Below are positions 17,702 through 25,665 of a stretch of 64,000 nt of DNA, piece after piece. The translations under genes and the position numbers were made by a program. Location of the stretch: positions 2,790,001 to 2,854,000 of the forward strand of contig NZ_CP085990.1 in assembly GCF_020736705.1 (NCBI RefSeq), written 5' to 3'. The notes under the pieces were generated by a model, which was given only the letters and a program-made list of their open reading frames with translations, had not been told where the DNA came from and ran no database searches. The stretch comes from Psychrobacter sanguinis (lineage in GTDB: Bacteria; Pseudomonadota; Gammaproteobacteria; Pseudomonadales; Moraxellaceae). The stretch's first letter is position 1. Each line of letters starts with the position of its first letter.

Positions 17702-20230
17702 ATGTCATCTTCTAGCAAAGCTACGCTTCCTAAAAACAAAGCCCCAAAAACAGACGGTAGCAAACACCTAACTCATGCGGATACAGCTTCTCGTTTTGAG
17801 AGGCAGTATGGTAATGCAAAGTCAAAAAAACTCAAGCAAATAAATGAATTAGAGAATAACTCAAACCATCCAAATGCGACTATACCTGCCACGGAAACAG
17901 TAACCGAAATAAAGCAAAAGTGCAAAGTGGCTGTCGCCCAGTTAAAAAAACACAGCGATAGCGAACTCCTGCCTGCCTCAACCGAACTGTCCTCCGTATT
18001 AAGCTGTGGCTTTGGTCAAGCACGTTCAGTTTCTGCCCTTAATACCGCCTTCGATATTTCAGCGAGTGGTTATAATGTCTTCGCGGTGGGTGAAAAGGGT
18101 CTCGGCAAAAGAACCTTTATAACTCAATATCTATGTAGTAAAGGTCATAAACAAGCCGAAGTAAAAGATTGGATTTATACCCATAACTTTCATCAACCCA
18201 ACAGACCGCTTGCCATTGCCTTATCACCAGGTACCGCACAAAAACTGTCCTCAGAGTTATGCGATATATGGCAGCATCTGACCAACTACTTAAGTACAGT
18301 GCCTACTACGGAATACAAAGAGAATAATAAACTTGGCCCTATAAATAGCCCAAACCAAGCAAATAAAAAAACTGTCCTAAATAAAAAAGCTACTGCTACG
18401 TCACATAATATTTATAAGTTATCACAGCATCTTCAAAAAATAGTTGAAGAAGCTATAACGCCTTTATTCAACTCATTATTTGAGCAGTTTTATCAAAACG
18501 AGAAGTTGCTAGCGTTTTTGAGTGCAATGCAGCAAGACCTTATTATTCACGCACCTCTCATTTATCAAGGACAAGATGAGCGCTTTGTCCCTGCCCCTAA
18601 CCAATTATTGCCTGATCGTTATAACATCAACATTATCAGCGCCAATGCGCCAAATCTGCCGTTAGAATATGGGCTTAAACAAACCCAACATCATACTCCA
18701 GATAGGGCCCCTATTGTCTTTGAACCCAACCCAACCTCTGACAATATTTTAGGTAAAATAAATCAGTCATTGCACGCCGGCAGTACCCTCAGTAATCACA
18801 TGATGATTAAACCTGGCGCTTTACACAAAGCCAATGGTGGCTATTTAATATTGGAAGCCTCACATATTAATGAGCATCCCGAAGCCTGGCACGGGTTAAA
18901 GCTGGCGCTACGAACATCAAAACTAAGCCCAGTAGAAGCGCGCCAAAATGCAACACTTGGCGATAATCTATTAACACCAGAGGCGATTCCACTGGAAAAT
19001 AAAATTATTTTATTGGGCGAATCAGATTTATATGACCATTATGCTGAACAAGACACAGAGTTCTTGTCTTTATTCAAAATAAGAGCCGATTTTCATGAAG
19101 AGATTATCCGTACCGTAGACAATGAAGTACAGATGGTGGCTAAAATGGCAGACATCATTGCCAAGTATAAGCTGAAGCACTTTGATAGTACGGCGCAAGC
19201 GGCAGTACTGGAGTTTTTAAGCTTATTGTGTGAGGACCAAAATAAATTAAGCCTGCATACCGACAGTCTAATTCAGATTATGCTTGAGGCTAATCGTCTG
19301 GCCAGTGTGAATCAGGCGACACTGGTCAGTGCTAGCCACGTAAAACAAGCTCTGACAGACATTAGTTATCGATCAAGTTATCTAAAAGAGTTGTATCTAC
19401 AAGAGATTACCGATGGACAGCAGCTTATCAGTACCTCTGGCACAGCCATCGGTCAAATCAATGCGTTGACCATCATCGATTATGCAGACAGTGAGTTTGG
19501 TATGCCGGCTCTATTGACCGCAGTGGTCCAACACAGTGTAGGGTCTGGCGATATTTTAGATATTGAGAGAGATGTTGAGTTAGGTGGCAGTTTGCATGCT
19601 AAAGGTATGTTAATTATGAATAGCTATTTACGCGCCCTATTTAGCCCCTACCATCCGTTAAACTTCACAGCATCTTTGGCATTTGAACAAAGTTATGCTC
19701 ACATTGATGGAGACAGTGCCACTTTAGCGGAAGCTTGTGCCTTGCTATCGGCTTTGGCTGATACCCCTATTTCTCAATCTCTTGGTATAACCGGCTCAAT
19801 GAATCAATTAGGAAGAGTTCAAGCAGTGGGCGGTATTAATGCCAAAGTAGCTGGCTTTTTTGATGCGTGCTTGCACCAAGGGTTAACCGGCAATCAAGGG
19901 GTTATCATGCCCTATGCCAATATCTCTCAATTGATGCTGCGCGACGATATTATAACGGCGGTTCAAGATGGTAAGTTCCACATTTACGGGGTCAAAAGCT
20001 TGAGCGAAGCGTTGACCATATTGGCCGATATGCCTGTGGACACACTCAACAAAAAAGGCCGCTATCGTAAATCCAGCCTGTTTGGAAAAATTATCAAAAA
20101 CCTAAAAAAATGGGAAGAACAGCTTAACCCTCCTGAAGACAGTGAAGAGGCGGAGCAAGACTCAGACACCACAGCAAAAATGACCGATAAAAAAAGCAAC
20201 GTTAAGCTCACCGATAAAAAATTGCGATAA
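17702..20230 (+). CDS. Lon-family ATP-dependent protease (LonB/YcbZ-like)
   Basis: The 842-residue protein carries an AAA-type P-loop, G-E-K-G-L-G-K (about residues 129-136), and a C-terminal Lon protease domain with the catalytic dyad S672 (in D-G-D-S-A-T) and K715. The 43-residue spacing equals that in E. coli Lon. There is no N-terminal LON substrate domain, and a long helical insert lies between Walker A and B, as in the YcbZ/LonB branch with the AAA_32 domain. The N-terminal 65 residues and the tail are polar and Lys-rich. It is divergent from rsmG. Substrates are unknown. Confidence 0.85.
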   Translation: MSSSSKATLPKNKAPKTDGSKHLTHADTASRFERQYGNAKSKKLKQINELENNSNHPNATIPATETVTEIKQKCKVAVAQLKKHSDSELLPASTELSSVLSCGFGQARSVSALNTAFDISASGYNVFAVGEKGLGKRTFITQYLCSKGHKQAEVKDWIYTHNFHQPNRPLAIALSPGTAQKLSSELCDIWQHLTNYLSTVPTTEYKENNKLGPINSPNQANKKTVLNKKATATSHNIYKLSQHLQKIVEEAITPLFNSLFEQFYQNEKLLAFLSAMQQDLIIHAPLIYQGQDERFVPAPNQLLPDRYNINIISANAPNLPLEYGLKQTQHHTPDRAPIVFEPNPTSDNILGKINQSLHAGSTLSNHMMIKPGALHKANGGYLILEASHINEHPEAWHGLKLALRTSKLSPVEARQNATLGDNLLTPEAIPLENKIILLGESDLYDHYAEQDTEFLSLFKIRADFHEEIIRTVDNEVQMVAKMADIIAKYKLKHFDSTAQAAVLEFLSLLCEDQNKLSLHTDSLIQIMLEANRLASVNQATLVSASHVKQALTDISYRSSYLKELYLQEITDGQQLISTSGTAIGQINALTIIDYADSEFGMPALLTAVVQHSVGSGDILDIERDVELGGSLHAKGMLIMNSYLRALFSPYHPLNFTASLAFEQSYAHIDGDSATLAEACALLSALADTPISQSLGITGSMNQLGRVQAVGGINAKVAGFFDACLHQGLTGNQGVIMPYANISQLMLRDDIITAVQDGKFHIYGVKSLSEALTILADMPVDTLNKKGRYRKSSLFGKIIKNLKKWEEQLNPPEDSEEAEQDSDTTAKMTDKKSNVKLTDKKLR

Positions 20231-20437
20231 TCAAACCGTTTTTCTTAGCGTTTTTTTCAGCAATAACTAAACCTTTCCCAATGAAAAAAGTTTATTTGAC
20301 CTTAGTATTTTATTTGGCCGTAGTATAAGGACAAGAATTTATTTACGGTAAAAGTTTAGAGGCTATCGTATCGTCCCTAAAATTATGCTATTTTTTAGTT
20401 TGGCTATACCACTACTGACTTGATAATCAAGAAATCT

Positions 20438-21520
20438 ATGATGACTGATATGACAACGAGTAAGGAAACAACCCAAAGCAAGCGTACTCAGAAGATGAGT
20501 GCGCCCACTGCCAATAACAGTACTGCCACTACTGCGCGCCAGTGGGAGCTATTAAATCTGTTAGAGCGCGGTAGCTGGCGAGGCACACATCATTTGCATG
20601 AGCAGTTAAGTTTGGCTAATTTCGATGTGAGCCTGCGTACTGTACAGCGCGACTTAAATGCCTTATCAAAGCGCTTTCCTATCGAGAAGAACAATGCCAA
20701 CCCACAAGGGTGGCGCTGGAAAGAAGATGCCCCTGTTCAAAGCTTACCGCACATGAACTTGTCGCAGGCTGTGGCATTCAATATGGTCGAAGCCAATTTG
20801 GCTCAGTTACTACCTCCTGCCATATTGGACGAACTGTTTCCTTGGTTTGACTTAGCCCGACGTCAATTAAAAGACAGTAAAATCACCCATAATTGGTTAG
20901 ATAGAGTGCGTATTGAACCTGCTACTCAGCCCCTCATTGCCCCAGAGATTTGCCGAGAATGTAAAGACTCCATCTATCAAGCGATATTTTATGAGCGCCA
21001 AATAACGGCCTGCTACACCCGCCGTAACAAAGACAACGCAGGTAATTATGCTTTAAATCCCATCGCAATTGTACAGCGAGGGGTGGTTATTTATTTGCTG
21101 GCCACTAAAGTGGACGATGACAAGCAAATTATCCGTACCTTTGCCCTCCACCGTTTTACAGAGGTCACTGTTGAAGACAACAAAGCAGTTATTCCAGAGG
21201 ACTTTGATTTAACCACTTATCTAGACTCTGGCGGTATGGGGTTTGCTCATTATCTATTTAGAGACTTGCCAAATCGTGGCAAAGATACCAAGATTACCTT
21301 AGTTTTTAATGGTAAAGCGGGTACTAGCCTTACGGAAAGCCGCCTCAGTGAAGATCAAACTGTTATTGATGACGAAGAAAATAATACCCAAACCATAACC
21401 GCCACAGTTAATTTAACCTCACAATTGGTATGGTGGTTACGTGGCTTTGGTAAAAAGCTGATTGCTATCGAACCCGAGATATTGGCGATGGCAGTGAATC
21501 AAGATGAACCAATTGCCTAA
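20438..21520 (+). CDS. WYL-domain transcriptional regulator
   Basis: The protein has about 360 residues. A DeoR-like winged helix (W-E-L-L-N-L-L-E-R-G to R-T-V-Q-R-D-L-N-A-L) is followed by a WYL-type domain and a WCX-type C-terminal region. Such proteins sense nucleic acid ligands or small molecules and often control stress or defence genes. The frame is open from a TTG at 20420, but I prefer the ATG at 20438. No start has a good ribosome-binding site. It lies just upstream of a TerD gene on the same strand, with a separate promoter in between. The regulated targets are unknown. Confidence 0.75.
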   Translation: MMTDMTTSKETTQSKRTQKMSAPTANNSTATTARQWELLNLLERGSWRGTHHLHEQLSLANFDVSLRTVQRDLNALSKRFPIEKNNANPQGWRWKEDAPVQSLPHMNLSQAVAFNMVEANLAQLLPPAILDELFPWFDLARRQLKDSKITHNWLDRVRIEPATQPLIAPEICRECKDSIYQAIFYERQITACYTRRNKDNAGNYALNPIAIVQRGVVIYLLATKVDDDKQIIRTFALHRFTEVTVEDNKAVIPEDFDLTTYLDSGGMGFAHYLFRDLPNRGKDTKITLVFNGKAGTSLTESRLSEDQTVIDDEENNTQTITATVNLTSQLVWWLRGFGKKLIAIEPEILAMAVNQDEPIA

Positions 21521-21560
21521 ATCTGACTTACAGATAAGGTCATACAGCAACCATAGTAAA

Positions 21561-21589
21561 TGATGTAATGCCTTGTTAAATGCTATAAT
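21561..21589 (+). promoter_or_regulatory. Candidate sigma-70 promoter for the TerD gene
   Basis: TGCTATAAT is a perfect extended -10 element, with its TATAAT at 21584-21589. The -35 is weak (TGATGT, 17-base spacer). Transcription would begin about 60 bases before the TTG start of the TerD gene. Confidence 0.5.
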
Positions 21590-21657
21590 TCTTTATTACT
21601 GTGCCATTTTATTATTAAACGTTATTAATAACTATTACGATCATCTAGGAGTTTCTT

Positions 21658-22341
21658 TTGGCCTCTACTACTCATAGTTCAAACACATTTGTAGACAATA
21701 GCTCAAATACATTTTCAGCCTCTGCTAATACTCCAACCTCACACTTGTTGAGTGAACTGCCTATTGAAGGAAACACCTTATTATTTGGTCTGAACTTTAA
21801 ATATACTGAAGTCGCTAAAAAAGGATTTATTAACCGTATAAAAAAGAACACCGTAACGTTAGACATCGACTTGTCTTGTGTGCTATTTAACAGTCATCTA
21901 CAAGCAGTAGACAAGGTTTGGTTTAAGCAGTTAAGAGACAACTCTGAAGCAATTCGCCATCAAGGTGATAGCTTAAATGGTAAGGACAGAGGTGCGGCAG
22001 CTGAATTAGATAGAAATGTAGATGTCGAAACCATCGAATTAAGACTTGGCCGTTTGCCTCAAACTGTGTCACACGTGGCGTTAATAGTGTCTTGCTATAA
22101 TGGCTATCCGATTCGTCAACTTGAACGCGGTAATCTTTACATCAGCGATGATGAAGGCAACGAGATTTATGCGACAGATTTAACCCTTATAGGAAATGAC
22201 AGTGCGGCGTTTTGTGTGGCCCTATTGAGCCGCGAGCTAGGCGAATGGCGTTATACCCAAAGTCTATTGGCTTTGAGTGATCATAAAATAGATAACATGA
22301 TAGAACAAATCCAGCGCGAGCTGGCACGACTTTATGGCTAA
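21658..22341 (+). CDS. TerD-family stress protein
   Basis: The gene starts with TTG, chosen because CTAGGAG lies about six bases upstream and no ATG fits. The protein has 227 residues. After about 35 polar, Ser/Thr/Asn-rich residues comes a TerD domain, with D-I-D-L-S-C and a G-D-S-L-N-G-K-D-R-G loop that matches the calcium-binding segment, ending in a conserved aromatic/Arg strand. Members are linked to tellurite, phage and general stress resistance. This one stands alone, with no terA/B/C genes nearby, so any ter function is speculative. Confidence 0.8.
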   Translation: MASTTHSSNTFVDNSSNTFSASANTPTSHLLSELPIEGNTLLFGLNFKYTEVAKKGFINRIKKNTVTLDIDLSCVLFNSHLQAVDKVWFKQLRDNSEAIRHQGDSLNGKDRGAAAELDRNVDVETIELRLGRLPQTVSHVALIVSCYNGYPIRQLERGNLYISDDEGNEIYATDLTLIGNDSAAFCVALLSRELGEWRYTQSLLALSDHKIDNMIEQIQRELARLYG

Positions 22342-22370
22342 CCCCATCGCTGAACTTTTCTAAAAATAAA

Positions 22371-22395
22371 AAAAGAGCTGATTCAGCTCTTTTTT
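22371..22395. terminator. Bidirectional terminator between TerD and channel genes
   Basis: AAGAGCTG pairs with CAGCTCTT over a 3-base loop, with an A-run on one side and T5 on the other, so it can stop both converging transcripts. Confidence 0.85.
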
Positions 22396-22444
22396 ATTGT
22401 CTTTTGATTGGTGCTGTTTTTGACTGACAATTTTTGAATAACAC

Positions 22445-23440
22445 TTATAGATGCTCGCCACAATGTGGACAAAAGTTTTTCTTATCTAACTCTGCTAGCT
22501 TTTGTTGATACTCTTTTTCACGCAGCAGCTGCATTATCACCTCATCTGCCTGATCATTACTCAAGCCAAGCTCACGTCTAATTTTATCAATTTTATAGCG
22601 GTCCCTGACCAAATTCATATCATCATCTTCGAGCAATAACTCGCGGAATCTTTGTTCCAGTATTTCACGGCGTTGCTCAAGCTCAGAGGCCAAGCCCGAT
22701 GCCAAAATACCTGCCGGCAATGCTGCCAGACCTACCCCTAGTATGGTGATCACTGCCCCTAAAAATTTACCGAATGTTGTGACCGGGATAACATCGCCAT
22801 AGCCCACTGTGGTCAAGGTTACCACTGCCCACCACATGGATTTTGGTATCGATTCAAACACTTCAGGTTGGGCTTGATTTTCCACCACATAAATACCGCT
22901 AGAGGCCGTCACAATCATAATTAATAAAATAAAAATAACCGCTTTAAACGACTCTTTTTCTTTATGCAACACAATTAATAAAATGCGCATTGCCGCAAAA
23001 TAACGGGTTAGTTTTAACAATCTGAACAATCGTAAAACACGTAAGAAACGTAAATCTACGGTGACGAAGAAATTTAAAAACGCAGGTGCAATTGAGATAA
23101 AATCAATGATAGCACCCGGACTTTTAGCCCAATTTAAACGTCTTTTCCAATGAGGAATTTCAGGATGGGTGTCCTTGTCTTTTTCAACTATTGCCCAAAG
23201 TCTCAGTAAGTACTCACCACTAAAAATAACAATAGAGAACTGCTCAAATGCATGAAATAGCGCCTTATTGGGAAAATACCAAGCATCCACTGACTCTGCG
23301 ATAACTGCCGACACATTTAATAAAATCAATACTATTAGAAATTTATCAAAAGACCGGCTAAAGGTAGTCTGATAAGCTTCGTTTTCAATGATATCGTAGA
23401 CTCGGCTTCGTATTTGCTGATATAGAGGATTTTTAAACAT
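22445..23440 (-). CDS. Voltage-gated-type potassium channel (Kv/KvAP-like ion transporter)
   Basis: This six-helix inner-membrane channel has an Arg-rich S4 helix (L-R-F-L-R-V-L-R-L-F-R-L-L-K) and the selectivity filter T-V-G-Y-G-D. A charged cytoplasmic helix follows and ends in a short C-P-H-C motif, possibly metal binding. The frame opens at 23614, but that start falls inside the aceEF terminator. I therefore chose the internal ATG (M-F-K-N-P-L) at 23440, giving about 331 residues. No good ribosome-binding site supports any start. It should conduct K+ in response to membrane potential. Confidence 0.83.
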   Translation of the reverse strand: MFKNPLYQQIRSRVYDIIENEAYQTTFSRSFDKFLIVLILLNVSAVIAESVDAWYFPNKALFHAFEQFSIVIFSGEYLLRLWAIVEKDKDTHPEIPHWKRRLNWAKSPGAIIDFISIAPAFLNFFVTVDLRFLRVLRLFRLLKLTRYFAAMRILLIVLHKEKESFKAVIFILLIMIVTASSGIYVVENQAQPEVFESIPKSMWWAVVTLTTVGYGDVIPVTTFGKFLGAVITILGVGLAALPAGILASGLASELEQRREILEQRFRELLLEDDDMNLVRDRYKIDKIRRELGLSNDQADEVIMQLLREKEYQQKLAELDKKNFCPHCGEHL

Positions 23441-23614
23441 AGGTGGCTTAGAGTTGTTGTTATCGGTGAGTGGTAAAACGTATGCTTTGGCAGAAGTTGC
23501 TAAAAATATTGAAAAAGCCATAAAGCTATTATAGAGCCATAGAGCAACTTGGTAGCAAATATTATAGAGGACAGTCGAGCAATAGCAATATAATAACTTT
23601 TTTAATAAAAACAA

Positions 23615-23647
23615 AAAGGTCTTTGATTAAATCAATCAAAGACCTTT
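23615..23647 (-). terminator. aceEF operon terminator
   Basis: AAAGGTCTTTGATT pairs perfectly (14 bp) with AATCAAAGACCTTT across 5 bases, and on the minus strand a U-rich tract follows. It lies about 135 bases beyond the aceF stop. Confidence 0.85.
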
Positions 23648-23782
23648 CTTGTTTGCTTGCTTATTGGCCAGTTCTTGTGGACTAGTTATTCGATAAGTTT
23701 TGCTAGGTACTCTCGAAACTAATCACTCCAAACTGGTTCATGAGGTTTTGGATATTGGCTTTCGCCTACTAAATGCTAGTTA

Positions 23783-25594
23783 TTACAGTAAAATGCGTCT
23801 AGGATCTGCCAATAACTTAGCGATATATCGGGTAAATACAGCCGCATCTGCCCCATTAATGACTCTATGATCATAAGACAGTGACAGAGGCAACATCAAA
23901 CGTGGCTCAAAAGTTTGCGTTTCAGCATTCCAACGGGGCTGCATAGTGGCTTCAGATACCCCTAAAATACCAACTTGTGGCCAATTTACCAACGGGGTAA
24001 AGTAAGTACCTCCTAAATTACCTTGGCTTGAAATCGTAAAGCTCGCCCCTTGTAAGTCTTTGGTGCCCAACTTTTTATCACGCGCCTTGGCTGCTAACTC
24101 ACCAATCTCAATGGCAATTTGTTTAATGCCTTTGGTTTGCGCATCTTTGATAACTGGCACAATTAACCCATCATCGGTCGCTACTGCGATACCCATATTC
24201 ACTGTCTTTCTAATATGAATTTGAGTATTGTCATCGCTTAAATGACTGTTAAATTTAGGGTGCTGCATTAAAGCATAAGCGGTTGCTTTTACAATAAATG
24301 CCAAGATAGTTAGGCCGATACCTTGTGCCTTAAACTCACCTTTAAGCTCACCACGCAAGTTTTCAGTTTCGGTAATGTCTGATAAATCAAACTGAGTGAC
24401 CTGTGGCAGATACGTATTGTAATTAAGCTGCGGGATAGACACTTTTTGTAGACGGCTTAAGTCTTGCGTTTCAATCTCACCCCAAATATCGGCTTTACTC
24501 ATATCAGGCAGACTCGGCAAACCTGACCCTACCACATTCACACTCTGTGCTGAATCACTGGCCTTGGTCTGCATATGTGCTTTGACATAATCAAAGACAT
24601 CTTCTTTTAAGATACGATCATTAAATGCCGTGCCTTCCACTTGCGTAATGTCGACTCCGAGCTGACGTGCCAGCTTACGCACTGCTGGCCCCGCATAGAC
24701 ATCGGTCATCTTAGCATTAACTTGCTGCTCGCTAAGCTTATCGACAATACCATTTGCTTGATTAGCTTGGGTGGTAGTAGACGCTTGTGGCTTTTTGTCA
24801 GCGCCACTTTGACCCATAGTAGATAATTTGGCACTTTGCTGCTCATCAGAGTTAGCAGATTTGCTGCTATTTTTACTTGAGCTGTCTGTCTTAGAATTAC
24901 TTTGAGACGCCGCCGCTTGTTGACTAGCGCCTTTATCTTGCTTACTACCGGTAGCACCTCTAATGACAATAAAATCTTGTCCATTGGCCACGGTATCGCC
25001 CGCGGCAATCAAAATCTCTTCGACTGTACCGGATACGGGTGCCGGCACTTCCACTGAGGCCTTATCAGATTCAATGAGTAATAACGACTGATCCGCTTCG
25101 ACGGTGTCGCCCACACTGACCATAACTTCAGCGACTTCTGCTTGCTCTACCCCTAAATCAGGTAGCGGATAGGTTTTGGCCTCACCTGATCCTTCTACTT
25201 CCTCAGGAGTCTCGTTAGCCGCATCGCTTTCTGGCTGCGCGGCACTATCAAGATTACTGCTATCTAAATCGTTACCTTTATCTTCTTCAGCTTCGTCTGT
25301 AGATTTAGCCTCATCAGACTCTGATTGAGCGTCTTCAGTTGTAGATTCCGAATCTGAGCCTTCTTGGGAGTCAGTTTCAAGTTCAATAAGCACTGAGCCT
25401 TCTGTAACGGTATCTCCCACAGAGACCATAATTTTACTGACAGTGCCACTGGCTGAACTAGGGACTTCAACCGCCGCTTTATCAGATTCTAATAAAACAA
25501 TATTATCATTTTCAGTAATTTTGTCGCCGACAGAGACCATTATCTCACTAACTTCGGCACTTTCCACACCTAAATCGGGGGCTTTAATTTCCAT
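23783..25594 (-). CDS. aceF: Pyruvate dehydrogenase E2, dihydrolipoyllysine acetyltransferase
   Basis: This is the 603-residue core of the pyruvate dehydrogenase complex, which transfers acetyl groups to CoA. It has two lipoyl domains, each with E-S-D-K-A around the lipoylated Lys (near residues 43 and 180), separated by an acidic Ser/Asp/Glu linker. A second linker rich in Ser, Gln and Lys follows, then the E1/E3-binding domain (A-V-R-K-L-A-R-Q-L-G-V) and the catalytic domain ending in D-H-R-V-I-N-G. The Asn in that motif also occurs in Azotobacter E2 and is not a defect. It follows aceE by 71 bases. No E3 (lpd) gene is in the window. Confidence 0.95.
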   Translation of the reverse strand: MEIKAPDLGVESAEVSEIMVSVGDKITENDNIVLLESDKAAVEVPSSASGTVSKIMVSVGDTVTEGSVLIELETDSQEGSDSESTTEDAQSESDEAKSTDEAEEDKGNDLDSSNLDSAAQPESDAANETPEEVEGSGEAKTYPLPDLGVEQAEVAEVMVSVGDTVEADQSLLLIESDKASVEVPAPVSGTVEEILIAAGDTVANGQDFIVIRGATGSKQDKGASQQAAASQSNSKTDSSSKNSSKSANSDEQQSAKLSTMGQSGADKKPQASTTTQANQANGIVDKLSEQQVNAKMTDVYAGPAVRKLARQLGVDITQVEGTAFNDRILKEDVFDYVKAHMQTKASDSAQSVNVVGSGLPSLPDMSKADIWGEIETQDLSRLQKVSIPQLNYNTYLPQVTQFDLSDITETENLRGELKGEFKAQGIGLTILAFIVKATAYALMQHPKFNSHLSDDNTQIHIRKTVNMGIAVATDDGLIVPVIKDAQTKGIKQIAIEIGELAAKARDKKLGTKDLQGASFTISSQGNLGGTYFTPLVNWPQVGILGVSEATMQPRWNAETQTFEPRLMLPLSLSYDHRVINGADAAVFTRYIAKLLADPRRILL

Positions 25595-25665
25595 ATCTGT
25601 TCTCCAGAATATTTGTTATTAGACAATTAGCGATAGTGCTATTTAATACAAAGTGTATAAAGTGC

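Noticed and set aside
23441..23614. Longer N terminus of the potassium channel starting at 23614
   Set aside because: The upstream codons overlap the aceEF terminator hairpin, and the residues do not resemble channel N termini.
23783..23900. Asn in place of Asp in the E2 catalytic motif as a defect of AceF
   Set aside because: Azotobacter E2 has the same Asn, so it is a normal variant.
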